From NCBI GenBank assembly GCA_902749685.1, contig CACVKW010000888.1, forward strand, positions 1 through 64,000: a stretch of 64,000 nt of DNA, written 5' to 3'. Below the pieces are notes generated by a model that worked only from the letters and a program-made list of their open reading frames with translations, ran no database searches and was not told the DNA's origin. The position numbers and the translations under genes are program-made. The DNA comes from Olavius sp. associated proteobacterium Delta 1 (GTDB lineage: Bacteria > Desulfobacterota > Desulfobacteria > Desulfobacterales > JAFDCJ01). Shown here one piece after another: positions 7,295-16,284 of this stretch (within the stretch, counting starts at the first letter, position 1; the number at the start of each line of letters is the position of its first letter).

Positions 7295-8128
7295 CTAAAA
7301 TTGAATCACTTTCCCAACCGTATTGAGAAAAACACGGTCTTTGAATTCATTCGACAGCGCCAGAAATGCTCGTGGCCCGGTGCAATGCCCGACTCCGACC
7401 ATTTCCAAATCAAAACTCCGCAGATGCTCGATTATTTTTGCCAACTTGCCGTCTGAGGCTTTTCCCAGGTGAAGCCCGCCCAAAATGGCATGTATCTTAG
7501 GGTTGCCTTTCAGTCGGGCGACGTGCGTCAACGTATTGATCACTCCCCGGTGGCTGCAGCCCAATAAAACGACCACGCCATTGTCAGTGTCCAGAATCAA
7601 GGCCTGGTCATCTGCCAGGGTATCGGGCGTGACCGTTTCATCTTTTTTTAGGAAAAACATTGGCTCCGCATCTTCAAAGTCGTTTTCCAGCGCAATTTCA
7701 CCGGACGTCATCACGCCGGGAGCGATTTCAACCGGGTTTCTGTCAAGTTTCAAAGAGATACCACAGTTGACGATGTCATTTTTCTCAACCGGTATTCCGA
7801 TGTATTTATAGTTTCCATTGGTTATCTTTACTTTTGGACTGAAAACATCTGGGTGTCCGTACAAAGTGAAATCTTTATTGCTTGCGAGGACACTTTGCAG
7901 ACCGCCGCTGTGATCATAATGACCATGGCTTAGCACCACGGTATCGATTTGGTTAAGGTCGATACCCAGCACCCGGGCGTTATTGGATATGGCAAGATTC
8001 TGACCGGTATCAAACAGAATCTTGCGATCACCTGCTTCGATATAAAAAGACAGACCATGTTCAGCAAGCAGCGCTTGGCCGCTCTGGGCAACGGCATTTT
8101 CGACCAGGGTCGTAATCCTAAAATGCAC
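7295..8128 (-). CDS. Metallo-beta-lactamase-fold hydrolase (COG1237-type)
   Basis: 277 residues, cytoplasmic. The metal-binding motif is LSHGHYDHSGG (residues about 67-77), with further ligands in LLGCSHRGVINTL and in GGLHLG near the C-terminus. Preceding it are LLAEHGLSFYIE and ILFDTGQN, typical of the COG1237 subgroup annotated as 7,8-dihydropterin-6-methyl-4-(beta-D-ribofuranosyl)-aminobenzene-5'-phosphate synthase after a methanogen enzyme. In bacteria the substrate is unknown, so only the fold and metal site are safe. It is 156 nt downstream of the mrp gene on the same strand and may be cotranscribed. Confidence 0.88.
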   Translation of the reverse strand: MHFRITTLVENAVAQSGQALLAEHGLSFYIEAGDRKILFDTGQNLAISNNARVLGIDLNQIDTVVLSHGHYDHSGGLQSVLASNKDFTLYGHPDVFSPKVKITNGNYKYIGIPVEKNDIVNCGISLKLDRNPVEIAPGVMTSGEIALENDFEDAEPMFFLKKDETVTPDTLADDQALILDTDNGVVVLLGCSHRGVINTLTHVARLKGNPKIHAILGGLHLGKASDGKLAKIIEHLRSFDLEMVGVGHCTGPRAFLALSNEFKDRVFLNTVGKVIQF

Positions 8129-8284
8129 GGATTTTCTCCATTCTATTAGAGTAGGTGAATCCTAAAAATTAGTTGCTCTGTAATCCCTCCTGACACCTGA
8201 AACCTGACACCTTAATTTCCTGATACCGGTTGTCAGAACAAACCCGCTAAACCCCGCAAACCCGATAACCTCCCTAAGCTGATT

Positions 8285-9118
8285 TCACACCAGTTCGGCC
8301 AACTTCCCTGCGACACTACCAAAGGCCTGGGTGACCGCCGAAGTGCTGTGCAAATCCTGATAGCATGAACCCGAATCTCCACAGGCGACCATTTTGGGAT
8401 CAAATGGAATACTGCCCAGGAAATTAATGCCCATTTGACTGGCCGTCTTTTGGCCGCCGCCGGATCCGAAAAGCTCGATCATTTCATTGCAATGCGGACA
8501 GGCAAATCCGCTCATATTTTCGACCAGGCCGAATATCTCCATTTCCACGGTTTTGCAAAAATTTATCGATTTTCTGACATCTGCCAGGGCCACTTCCTGG
8601 GGTGTTGTGACAATCACCGCCCTGGCATCGGCAATCGTCTGGGCAACCGTTAACGGTTCATCACCGGTTCCAGGTGGCGAGTCGATAACCAAAAAATCGA
8701 GATTGCCCCAGTCTACATCACCGATAAATTGTCGGATGGCCGAAAACTTTAGAGGTCCGCGCCATATAATTGCATCATCCTTGTTCGGCGTAAAAGATTC
8801 GATTGAGATCGCTCTCAGGTTTTTCGAGTAGCTCATGGGATTGAGTTTTTTATTCTGGTTAACCTCCGGCATTCCTTCAAGTCCCAACATCCTGGGGACA
8901 TCCGGGCCATGCAGATCCACATCGATAATGCCGACATTGAATCCTTTATTTGCTAATGCGATGGAAAGATTTACCGAAGTGCTGGTTTTACCCACCCCAC
9001 CCTTTCCGCTCATCACAAGTATCTTATTTTTAATTTTACCCAGCGACTCCTTTATCGCTGCATCCTGATCAGCCTGCGCCTGTTGTGGGTTTTTAGGCAT
9101 TTCATGTTGAATATCCAT
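8285..9118 (-). CDS. Mrp/NBP35-family ATPase (iron-sulfur cluster carrier)
   Basis: 277-residue P-loop ATPase of the Mrp/ApbC family. The deviant Walker A SGKGGVGKTST is near residues 37-47, DVDLHGPDVPRMLG follows, VIDSPPGTGDEPLT is the switch/Walker B region, and the metal-binding CPHC sits in NMSGFACPHCNEMIELFG. The family binds and transfers a 4Fe-4S cluster as a dimer in the cytoplasm. A site AAGGAG lies 11 nt before the ATG. With the DUF134 gene upstream it recalls clusters in anaerobes where Mrp-like ATPases sit with DUF134 and NifX-type proteins; no NifX gene is present here. Confidence 0.92.
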   Translation of the reverse strand: MDIQHEMPKNPQQAQADQDAAIKESLGKIKNKILVMSGKGGVGKTSTSVNLSIALANKGFNVGIIDVDLHGPDVPRMLGLEGMPEVNQNKKLNPMSYSKNLRAISIESFTPNKDDAIIWRGPLKFSAIRQFIGDVDWGNLDFLVIDSPPGTGDEPLTVAQTIADARAVIVTTPQEVALADVRKSINFCKTVEMEIFGLVENMSGFACPHCNEMIELFGSGGGQKTASQMGINFLGSIPFDPKMVACGDSGSCYQDLHSTSAVTQAFGSVAGKLAELV

Positions 9119-9176
9119 CAGTCGTATAACTCCTTTTTAGCTCTTTATTCTGATTTTAGCTTTTATTAAAATTATT

Positions 9177-9288
9177 TAGCCACGAATTGACACGAATAAG
9201 CACGAATTATTGCAGTAACGATAAGCAGTAGAGCTCATATTGAAAATTTAAATTTCGTGATAATTCGCGCCAATTCGTGGCTTTTTTC
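9177..9288. repeat. Inverted repeat of 'CACGAATT' words, copy 1
   Basis: The left arm 9177-9210 contains CCACGAATTGACACGAATAA. The right arm 9251-9287 contains AATTCGCGCCAATTCGTGG, its imperfect reverse complement. A second copy with the same words lies at 33746-33856. A related CCACGG/CCGTGG pair borders the spacer at 12650-12755. These look like small palindromic dispersed elements. Confidence 0.65.
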
Positions 9289-9353
9289 AAACATCTAAAT
9301 TGTTACTAAGGAAATTATCCTTATTTGATGCACCATCAAGCATCCAGTATCAT

Positions 9354-9785
9354 TTATCCCGCTTCGTCCTTCTTTTCCCTGATGCGGTAAAAATCGGCAT
9401 TCTTGCAGGAGGGGCAATGCGGCGGTCGGCCGGTGCCGATGGGTTCTTCCCATTCGTGATCGCAGTTACTGCAGTGGAAAACCCGAGCGGTGTCCATCAG
9501 CTGATAGTTGCCCCCCTCGACATTAATTGCTTTGCCGTTGATCAAGGCATCCGCAACCGCCTCACGGGCCCGCTGAATAATACGACCAAACGTTGCGCGG
9601 GAGACGCCCATGTGCCGTCCGGCTTCCTCATGCGACATTCCCATGAGATCGGAAAGGCGCATGGCCTCACGCTGGTCGACGGTCAGGCAAACTTCCTCAA
9701 GATCAAACATGGGTATTCCGCGGGGCTTGAAATAGCTGATTTCCGGGTTAAATGCGACCCGGCGTTCTTTTTGTGGTCTAACCAT
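9354..9785 (-). CDS. DUF134-family DNA-binding protein
   Basis: 143 residues. Residues 1-100 form the DUF134 helix-turn-helix: FKPRGIPM, EEVCLTVDQREAMRLSDL, and then MSHEEAGRHMGVSRATFGRIIQ, which resembles a sigma-70 region-4-like HTH. The C-terminal 40 residues carry a zinc-ribbon-like part with CSNC and CPSC. Members are presumed transcription regulators next to Mrp-type or Fe-S genes. The start ATG at 9785 follows AAAGGA. It is divergent from nothing and lies upstream of mrp on the same strand, separated by 235 nt holding a palindromic repeat, so regulation of the mrp neighbourhood is plausible but not shown. Confidence 0.88.
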   Translation of the reverse strand: MVRPQKERRVAFNPEISYFKPRGIPMFDLEEVCLTVDQREAMRLSDLMGMSHEEAGRHMGVSRATFGRIIQRAREAVADALINGKAINVEGGNYQLMDTARVFHCSNCDHEWEEPIGTGRPPHCPSCKNADFYRIREKKDEAG

Positions 9786-9898
9786 GAAAAATCCTTTATG
9801 AGATTATTCTCAAAAACAGAAAGCTAAATATTACCGCCTGAAATGTCAAGACCTATAGCTCATTTTCCAGGCCTTTGCGATATGGTAAATTGAGAATT

Positions 9899-9979
9899 AC
9901 CCTTCGACTTGGCTCAGGGTGGGGAGTCCTTCGACTTTGCTCAGGACCGTGAGCCTGTCGAACGGCTTGTCGAACCATT
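9899..9979. repeat. 'CCTTCGAC...GCTCAGG' dispersed repeat with partial palindrome
   Basis: Contains CCTTCGACTTGGCTCAGG followed by a second CCTTCGACTTTGCTCAGG and its inverse partner GTGAGCCTGTCGAACGG. This short element is common between genes of many bacteria. It can fold and occupies the spacer after the polyferredoxin gene. Confidence 0.65.
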
Positions 9980-10058
9980 TGTAATTTGGTGCTTGAAATT
10001 TGTGATTTTTAGCCCTGAGAAACATCTGATTGAATCTCGGTCTAACCGAGTATGACAA

Positions 10059-11681
10059 TTACAGCAGGATTTGATTTCTTAAGGATCTGGATTCACCGGC
10101 GGCAATGGTTCTGATGGCGGGCAAGCCCCGTACCGGGCATTTATTCTCACAGATACCGCAACCGATGCAATTTTGCAGATTTACATAAGGCAGTTGAACC
10201 TGCCGCGTTTTTCCGGCTGGCGCCGTCACAACATCTTTTTTTAGGTAGATGGCCTTGGGCGAGGTCGGACAAACTTCCTGGCAGACAATGCAGGGTGCAT
10301 TGCCGGACCAGGGAAGACAACGCCCGCGGTCGATGTAGGCCGAGCCGATTTTGATGGGTTGGTTGATTTTCTCTTTGACCGTAATATCTAAAATAGCTCC
10401 CGTCGGGCAGACACTGCCGCAAAGTGTACAGGTGTACTCACAATAGCCCTGGGTCATGATGAGGTGGGGTGTCCAGAAACCGCCGACACCGGCTTCTGCC
10501 AGGGTGGGATTGATGACATTCGTCGGGCAGACCTTCATGCACAGTCCGCAGCGCTGGCAGAGCTCTAAGAAATTTTTTTCCGGTAGCGAACCCGGGGGGC
10601 GGATAAGCCTCGAATCCGATATTTTGTCGACCTGTCCGTCCAGTCTTGCCAGAAACGGTAAAGATATACCCGCTAACAGCCCACCGATCAACGCCCGTTT
10701 ACCGATATCAGGCTGCCTGTTGAGTTTAAAAGCCCAGTTGAATTTAAATGCAAGCGCATCCTCCGGACATACATTATGGCAATTAAAGCATGTCAGGCAT
10801 TCGGCAGTTTCCCATTCCTCGCCGGGTTTGGGTGACGCTGCTCCCTGACAGTGCCGGGTGCATCGATTACAGTTGGTGCACTTTTCAGGAAATTTTTCCA
10901 GTTTTAGAATGCTGAAACGGGAGAAAATCCCAAGCAGGGCTCCCAGCGGGCACAAGGTGCGACACCAGAAGCGGGGGCGGATTCGGTTCAGAAACAATAT
11001 CACCAAAAAAATAAGCCCGATGATCCAGCCTGTCTGATAGGCTTGATGCGTATAACCGAAAACCGGGGAAACCAAAACTTCACCGGCATAGCTGAGCATG
11101 CTCAGCACTTTGATGTCGCTGGTGGCCAGGATATCGAAAAACGAGCGCAGTCCCGTCCCGATACCCGGCAACACGGCCAGCGCGATGGATCGAAACAGCA
11201 AGGCAATGGGATCCATCCAGCCGGCCACATTCAATCCCAGAAGCGACCCAACGAGCAGCAACATGAAAACAAAATATTTAATCCGCTGGCCGGGGGTTTT
11301 CTGATTGGCCCGCACCATCCGCGAGCCGTTAAGTGCCGGTTTGACCGAACCAATGACATGCTGAATCGAGCCCATTGGGCACAGAAAGCTGCAAAAAAAT
11401 CGGCCGAGCAGCATGGTTGTGATCAGAATACCCGCACCCCACAAAAACCCTTTGATCAGCGCATGGCCGGAAAACAGAGAAGTTAGGCCCACCAGTGGAT
11501 CGATTTGAAAAAAAAAGGTTACCGGCTGCTCAAGCCTCAATTCCTGCTCGGTTGAAAATGCCAGTGTATAATTTAAGTAGATATCCTGGGGAAGTCGGCT
11601 AATAATTAAAAGATATAGAAATAAACATAAAAACAGCGCCTGGCTTATCCTCCGCAGCCATACCAGATGTCGAATCTTCAC
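10059..11681 (-). CDS. Membrane polyferredoxin (NapH/NosR/CcoG-like) with multiple 4Fe-4S sites
   Basis: 540 residues. An N-terminal transmembrane half (first helix about residues 12-30, further helices to about 245) carries the FCSFLCPMG and FWCRTLCPLG motifs typical of NapH-type proteins. Then follow ferredoxin-type motifs CTNCNRCTRHCQG, CLTCFNCHNVCP, CQRCGLCMKVCP, CTLCGSVCP, CIVCQEVCP and CIGCGICENKCP, enough for several 4Fe-4S clusters. It should pass electrons between a membrane donor and exported partners. The start is GTG at 11681, overlapping the stop of the upstream DUF362 gene by 4 nt, so translation is coupled. It is the last gene of a four-gene minus-strand unit. The redox partner and substrate are unknown. 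Confidence 0.88.
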   Translation of the reverse strand: MKIRHLVWLRRISQALFLCLFLYLLIISRLPQDIYLNYTLAFSTEQELRLEQPVTFFFQIDPLVGLTSLFSGHALIKGFLWGAGILITTMLLGRFFCSFLCPMGSIQHVIGSVKPALNGSRMVRANQKTPGQRIKYFVFMLLLVGSLLGLNVAGWMDPIALLFRSIALAVLPGIGTGLRSFFDILATSDIKVLSMLSYAGEVLVSPVFGYTHQAYQTGWIIGLIFLVILFLNRIRPRFWCRTLCPLGALLGIFSRFSILKLEKFPEKCTNCNRCTRHCQGAASPKPGEEWETAECLTCFNCHNVCPEDALAFKFNWAFKLNRQPDIGKRALIGGLLAGISLPFLARLDGQVDKISDSRLIRPPGSLPEKNFLELCQRCGLCMKVCPTNVINPTLAEAGVGGFWTPHLIMTQGYCEYTCTLCGSVCPTGAILDITVKEKINQPIKIGSAYIDRGRCLPWSGNAPCIVCQEVCPTSPKAIYLKKDVVTAPAGKTRQVQLPYVNLQNCIGCGICENKCPVRGLPAIRTIAAGESRSLRNQILL

Positions 11682-12625
11682 AGAATCACCTTATGCTGAA
11701 TGAGTTGTTCAAAATCGTGAGTGCCAAGCCCCCACTTTTGTCCAAGCTTGATAAACCCGATTCGCTCCGGTTTGCGACCGAATAAAAGGGCGGCTCGGGC
11801 ATCTGCCGCAACCGGGTCATTGCTGAGTATCAGCGTATTCTTTGAAACGACATCAGTTGTACTGCCGCCGGATGGACCGTTGCGGGTCATAATGCGGATG
11901 CCATCGATCAGGGTTAACGTCGGGTTAAAAAATTGTGCCAGATCCACAATGGTCATGTGAATATCCTGATGAAGTTTGTTGCGTCGGCCCCCGACGGCCC
12001 CAATCCAGTTTTTCATACCCAGAGTGAGTGCACTTAGCGAATGGTGCTTGGCCACGGGTAAGTTAATCACCTTATCGGCCTCTACCAGCGGAACGAAAAC
12101 CGGCCAGATGTCCAGGCGATTGCCTTGCAGCTTCATCCGGCGCATAAGAGACGAACGGGGATAAATCAGGTCAGCCCCGGTATTTTTTGCAACCATTCCG
12201 GCCCCCGTAAGCGCAAAACAGCGCCGGGCGTCGTGGATGGTATTATCGGCAATACGCACCTTTTTAGCACCGGCTTCCTGACACAATTCTATGACGGCCT
12301 CCATAACATAGGGGTTGGTGGACGCAGCCATTTCGGGTCGTCGAGCCCAGGATATGTTGGGTTTGATGACCACCACGTCACCTTTTGATATGTATTTGGT
12401 CATTCCACCGGCAGCTTCAAACGTTTTTCTGGTCAACTCCTTGACATCATAGCCGGCTGTTTCACCGCGTCCCTCAACCATGAATCCGGTTGGCGCAGCG
12501 GATGCCCGGCCGCTTCGCACGAGTTCGGAAGACCATGTTGCCGTTCCGGCCAGCGCCAGGCTACCGGCAGATTTCAAAAGCTTCTTGAGTGATTCTCTGC
12601 GTGTTATTGGCTTGTCAAAGTTCAT
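11678..12625 (-). CDS. DUF362 protein with Tat signal (first of two)
   Basis: 315 residues from the ATG at 12625, chosen because GAGGTG lies 7 nt upstream; a GTG at 12634 is also in frame. The N-terminus ITRRESLKKLLKSAG...GRASAA is a twin-arginine export signal, so the protein folds and takes up any cofactor before export. The DUF362 core includes VVIKPNISW, GAKKVRIADNTIHDARR, VINLPVAKHHSL and DPVAADARAALLFG. Function is not established; some DUF362 proteins contain Fe-S sites, but no ferredoxin motif is visible here. The GTGA overlap with the polyferredoxin gene suggests they act together. Confidence 0.87.
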   Translation of the reverse strand: MNFDKPITRRESLKKLLKSAGSLALAGTATWSSELVRSGRASAAPTGFMVEGRGETAGYDVKELTRKTFEAAGGMTKYISKGDVVVIKPNISWARRPEMAASTNPYVMEAVIELCQEAGAKKVRIADNTIHDARRCFALTGAGMVAKNTGADLIYPRSSLMRRMKLQGNRLDIWPVFVPLVEADKVINLPVAKHHSLSALTLGMKNWIGAVGGRRNKLHQDIHMTIVDLAQFFNPTLTLIDGIRIMTRNGPSGGSTTDVVSKNTLILSNDPVAADARAALLFGRKPERIGFIKLGQKWGLGTHDFEQLIQHKVIL

Positions 12626-12820
12626 TTCTTGCACCTCATCCGTATTCTTTTCACCACGGATTTTCAGATTTTCACTGAATTATGATTGAATTCCAATTGG
12701 CAAAATTGCTGGCAAGTTAAATCTTCCGTTTATTTGCGTGTTCTTCCGTGGTTAATTTACTTGCCTTCCATCGGCCGCATTCCGAATTAATTATACTCCG
12801 ATACCCCATTGCGCCAATCA

Positions 12821-13720
12821 TTATATCAGAATATCCTCATCCCATCCTAATTTGATCAATTCAATCCGCTCCGAATGGCTGTTTCCCAAGCCGAATCGGG
12901 TATCGGCAGCTTCGATATGCAGCGGCCGGGGACTGATGAGCCGTTCTTTACCGAAATAATCGTTTCTTTTGACCTGGATAATACGGGCTCCGGTTGCATC
13001 GGCTGCCACCGGGTCGGCACTTACGATCAGCCCGTTGTAGGGCCAGGTGTATTTCCGGCTGAAATGATGCGGCCCGACACCGTGAAAGAGCGGGGTTATC
13101 ATCACCAGAATATTTAAGCGGGTCTTACCGGTGACATGCGGCTTTTGCCAGATCGCGCCTAGCTTTTCGCAGGCATTGCCGTGATACATTGAGGGGCTCG
13201 GTACAAACATAATGTAGTTCTTCAGCAGGGTCCCCAAACCGGACCAGGCATGGGTTCGCATCGGTCGCACATTGATGAGAGCCGTGGAATTTTTAAATAT
13301 CGGATTCCTCAGCACCCCGCGATCGTCGACTGCAATATGTTGCGCTTCCAGGCCGACTTCCAACAGGCGCTGCTGCAGGATTTCATTTAGGGCAGCGGGT
13401 GTGGGCAGATGCCACCAGACATTGCTTTTAATTCCCACGACGTCCTCTGGAACAAACAGACGTTGCCACGCTGAACCGGAGTCTGAAGTTTCAAGCAGCA
13501 CCATGATTGCCTGATCCAGCATATCAGAAAGCCGGCCGGCCCGCAAAGCCCCTGAACTATCAGCGAGTTTTTTGTCCCGGACTAATACGACCCGGCTTTT
13601 AGCACTTTGACTGCCGACGGCCTGGTTCGTCAGAGGCAACCCCATAAGGCTTCCCATGGCAACATACGAGCTGGTACGAATGAAATCCCGACGTGTAATC
13701 ACCTGTTTTGATTTTTTCAT
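12821..13720 (-). CDS. DUF362 protein with Tat signal (second of two)
   Basis: 299 residues from the ATG at 13720, with GGGGA 8 nt upstream; a TTG at 13735 is also in frame. VITRRDFIRTSSYVAMGSL is a clear twin-arginine signal. The core is shorter and more diverged than the neighbouring DUF362 protein, with VGIKSNVWWHLPT, NVRPMRTHAWSGLGTLLKNYI and DPVAADATGARI. Two unequal DUF362 proteins next to one polyferredoxin suggest a heteromeric periplasmic complex. A 195-nt spacer with a CCACGG/CCGTGG repeat separates the two DUF362 genes. Confidence 0.86.
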   Translation of the reverse strand: MKKSKQVITRRDFIRTSSYVAMGSLMGLPLTNQAVGSQSAKSRVVLVRDKKLADSSGALRAGRLSDMLDQAIMVLLETSDSGSAWQRLFVPEDVVGIKSNVWWHLPTPAALNEILQQRLLEVGLEAQHIAVDDRGVLRNPIFKNSTALINVRPMRTHAWSGLGTLLKNYIMFVPSPSMYHGNACEKLGAIWQKPHVTGKTRLNILVMITPLFHGVGPHHFSRKYTWPYNGLIVSADPVAADATGARIIQVKRNDYFGKERLISPRPLHIEAADTRFGLGNSHSERIELIKLGWDEDILI

Positions 13721-13863
13721 TGGATCATTCCCCAAATTTTAGTTAAACGGCAGATAGGTGGAGATAATAAAATTTTATGCCAAACCCAAGACCTATGCCG
13801 ATACCGCAGCGGCGCAAGTTGCCGGACGCGCGGCACAGGGAAAGGAATCGGTTTTCCAGATCT

Positions 13864-14778
13864 TTATTTTACTGCGTCCAACAGGCTTTCGGCCAGCAGC
13901 CGACTGTCGGCTTCTAATATAATAACCAGCAACCGCCCATTGATTTTTGAGGCAGACCACTTTTGATTCTCAAGCAGGGCCATACCATTTTGGTCGGCAT
14001 CCGCAAGATAATGCCGGTTAAAATTCGCTGATGCCCTGATTGCAGCATTCGTATCCGGATAAGATACCAGCAGGATCAAGGCCTGCCCATTTTCTCGCCG
14101 ATAGCCTGCAAGTACCGCTTCGGTGCGAGGAGAGAGCTTTAACAGATTTTCATCGGACAGGTAATAATGATAATTTAAGATAACCGGGTGATGAAGATAG
14201 CGGATGTTCATGGTTAGCAGACCCTCCGGCGGAAGCCGATTGATTATTTTGGGCCTGGCACCGCGCGGTGTTATGGCGCAATCAACCAGTTTTCCTAAAG
14301 CCTTGACAGCTTTTTCAGCAGCGGTGTTTTCTTCCTCCATGTAAATAGAAACAAAAAATCGGCCTTTCCAGAAATTCAGCCACCCCGGCCGCCAACGGGC
14401 ATCCTGCCCGATGTCCACCGCATCTCCTTCCGTGTCGTGGGTGTATACGCCGAAGGCATCCTGGGATGACCCCATGTCAAATATGTCCAGCACAATGGCA
14501 GGTCCCTGGGTAGTTGCGTAACGACGGGAAAGGCACTGCTGCATGTTGTAAGCCCGATAGACTTCGGCGCCGCCGTTAATATAGTCAAAGATGGTTTCCG
14601 GCGTGTAAATATGATCCTTCGATTCCAATGACCAGCCCATTACATTTTTGGGCAGGGCGGCCCGCAGTTCTTCGAGGGTGGTCGCATGGGAGCGTGGTGA
14701 CATAAAAAGAACCATAATAGCGGTGGCTGCGAACACAGCATAAAACACGGATTGTCTGGTTGGAAAGATATTTTTCAT
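13864..14778 (-). CDS. Exported DUF6599-like protein
   Basis: 304 residues with an N-terminal signal peptide (basic MKNIFPTRQ, a hydrophobic stretch to about residue 25, cleavage after SHA). The mature part has DHIYTPETIFDYINGGAEVYRAY, which resembles DUF6599 proteins (DYIDGGAELYLSY-type motif), and DIFDMGSSQDAFGVYTHD. No catalytic residues are known. It is the first gene of the minus-strand unit with the DUF362 and polyferredoxin genes, and similar combinations are familiar from anaerobes, so a periplasmic role linked to that module is likely. Confidence 0.78.
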   Translation of the reverse strand: MKNIFPTRQSVFYAVFAATAIMVLFMSPRSHATTLEELRAALPKNVMGWSLESKDHIYTPETIFDYINGGAEVYRAYNMQQCLSRRYATTQGPAIVLDIFDMGSSQDAFGVYTHDTEGDAVDIGQDARWRPGWLNFWKGRFFVSIYMEEENTAAEKAVKALGKLVDCAITPRGARPKIINRLPPEGLLTMNIRYLHHPVILNYHYYLSDENLLKLSPRTEAVLAGYRRENGQALILLVSYPDTNAAIRASANFNRHYLADADQNGMALLENQKWSASKINGRLLVIILEADSRLLAESLLDAVK

Positions 14779-15067
14779 GACAGATCCGGTGAGATCAATT
14801 GGTAGATTCTGAACCTTAGACCTTCCTTATACCCTGCACCCGGTACCATTCCATTTCCAGCGACCGGCATCCAGCAACCGGCAACCAGTATAGTGTGAAT
14901 TAAAGACCAATAAGTGTCAAGGCATTATTCAGGGTTCAAGATTTTCTGGTTTCCTGCCTTCGCCGGAATGACGGTCTATATCGCAATAAATTCCCCGATT
15001 GCTCATCCATTTTTTATTGGACAGGGTTGAATTTGTGTTTATCTTCGATAACCAAGGAGGTAACAAA

Positions 15068-15901
15068 ATGAATCTTGGACTAAATGGAAAAATTGCCCTT
15101 GTGACTGCTGCAAGCAGGGGGTTGGGGCGAGGCTGCGCGGAACAGCTGGCCGCTGAAAAGTGCCGGGTAGCGATCTGCGGCCGTGATGGAGCCACAGCAA
15201 AACAGGCAGCCGAAGAAATTGCAGCCAAAACCGGAACGGAAGTTGTGGGATTTGGTGCTGATGTGAGCCGGGTGGAAGATATCAGCCGCCTGCTTGAAGC
15301 AGTCAGACAAACCCTGGGAGACCCGGAAATTCTGGTGACCAATGCCGGCGGACCACCGCCGGGAACATTTGCCAGCACCGCCCTGGAGGAATACGAAAGG
15401 GCCCTCAATCTCAACTTGATGAGTGCCGTGCATCTGATTCATGGCGTCACACCGGCCATGAAGACCAAAGGCTGGGGCCGGATTATCGCCATCACCTCAA
15501 TTTCGGTCAAACAGCCCATCGGTAACTTATTGCTGTCCAATATGGCGCGGGCCGGGTTGACCGGGTTTTTGAAAACGATTGCCACGGAACTGGCACCCGA
15601 CGGCATCACCGTCAATGCATTGCTGCCGGGCACCCATAAAACATCGCGAATTGATCAGCTGGTACAGGACCGTGCTACCCGCGAAGATAAGCCTCCTGAG
15701 GAAGTCTACCAGGAGATGATGAAGGCCAATCCCAGCCAAACCATAGGCGACCCTTCTGATTTTGGGGCTGCAGCGGCTTTCTTGGCCAGTGTGCAGGCCC
15801 GCTATATTCGAGCCAGAATTTATTGGTCGACGGCGGCAACTACAAGGGCCTTCTTTAAACAAATATTCAAGGGGACTAGGCCCTTAGGGGCCTATTTCTG
15901 A
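15068..15901 (+). CDS. SDR-family oxidoreductase, frameshifted near its 3' end
   Basis: Short-chain dehydrogenase/reductase (FabG-like) of 277 codons from the ATG at 15068, chosen because of the perfect AAGGAGG 6 nt upstream. The Rossmann motif is TAASRGLGRG, NAGG follows, and the family's catalytic Tyr-x3-Lys is not obvious: the region after SITSISVKQPIGNL reads SNMARAG, so Ser is present but Tyr/Lys are replaced. Near 15815-15822 the frame slips. The +1 frame encodes QNLLVDGGNYKGLL ending at TAA 15856-15858, the normal SDR ending, whereas the annotated frame runs on to 15901. One missing base explains this, either a real mutation or an assembly error. A hairpin at 15877-15894 supports 15858 as the ancestral end. 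Confidence 0.82.
   Translation: MNLGLNGKIALVTAASRGLGRGCAEQLAAEKCRVAICGRDGATAKQAAEEIAAKTGTEVVGFGADVSRVEDISRLLEAVRQTLGDPEILVTNAGGPPPGTFASTALEEYERALNLNLMSAVHLIHGVTPAMKTKGWGRIIAITSISVKQPIGNLLLSNMARAGLTGFLKTIATELAPDGITVNALLPGTHKTSRIDQLVQDRATREDKPPEEVYQEMMKANPSQTIGDPSDFGAAAAFLASVQARYIRARIYWSTAATTRAFFKQIFKGTRPLGAYF
15877..15894 (+). terminator. Hairpin after the ancestral SDR stop
   Basis: TAGGCCC / GGGCCTA form a 7-bp stem with a TTAG loop, followed by TTTCTG. It lies 19 nt after the ancestral stop at 15858. The short T-run makes it a weak intrinsic terminator. Confidence 0.45.
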
Positions 15902-16140
15902 AACATGTTGTCAGAAAATGTAGGTTTCGGGTGTCAGGTTTCAGGAAGAGGAGGTGCTAATTACTGTCGGGATATCGTCGTCGTCGTTCTCGTCCTCGAT
16001 CTTATTGGCAACGGGCTTAACATAATCTATTTTTCGATTACGAGGACGAGGACGAGGAGGAGGAGGACGAGAAACAATCTACCGGCACTTCAGGCATTTG
16101 CCACTCATGTCTTTGCACTCAAACTGCCCCGCAGGGGCCA
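15902..16140. other. Spacer with a CGTC/GACGAGG inverted repeat
   Basis: After a CAGGTTTCAGG-type repeat (15930-15946), a strand-biased block rich in TCGTCG and CTCGTCCTCG (15975-15999) faces its complement GAGGACGAGG (16041-16071) across an A/T-rich loop. The open frame that crosses it has no family resemblance, and its arginine runs come from the repeat. A GC-rich mini-hairpin GCCCC/GGGGC is at 16126-16138. Confidence 0.5.
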
Positions 16141-16168
16141 CTTTTTCCGAGCGTTGGCTCGGAAAAAG
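16141..16168. terminator. Perfect bidirectional terminator-like hairpin
   Basis: CTTTTTCCGAGC (16141-16152) and GCTCGGAAAAAG (16157-16168) form a perfect 12-bp stem with a GTTG loop. A T-run on one strand and an A-run on the other make it suitable in both directions. It insulates the cupin gene from the upstream repeats. Confidence 0.6.
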
Positions 16169-16284
16169 CTTAGAGCCTAACCACCGCAGGTCGATATACA
16201 TTATACCTGAATTGTGGTATTATTGCATTTTATAACCTTTGAACCCTGAACCGATCAGTTCAGGTATAAATGAGGAGCGAGAAT

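Noticed and set aside
15905..16180. Open frame across the CGTC/GACGAGG repeat
   Set aside because: Its composition comes from the simple repeat (arginine runs) and it has no ribosome binding site or family match.
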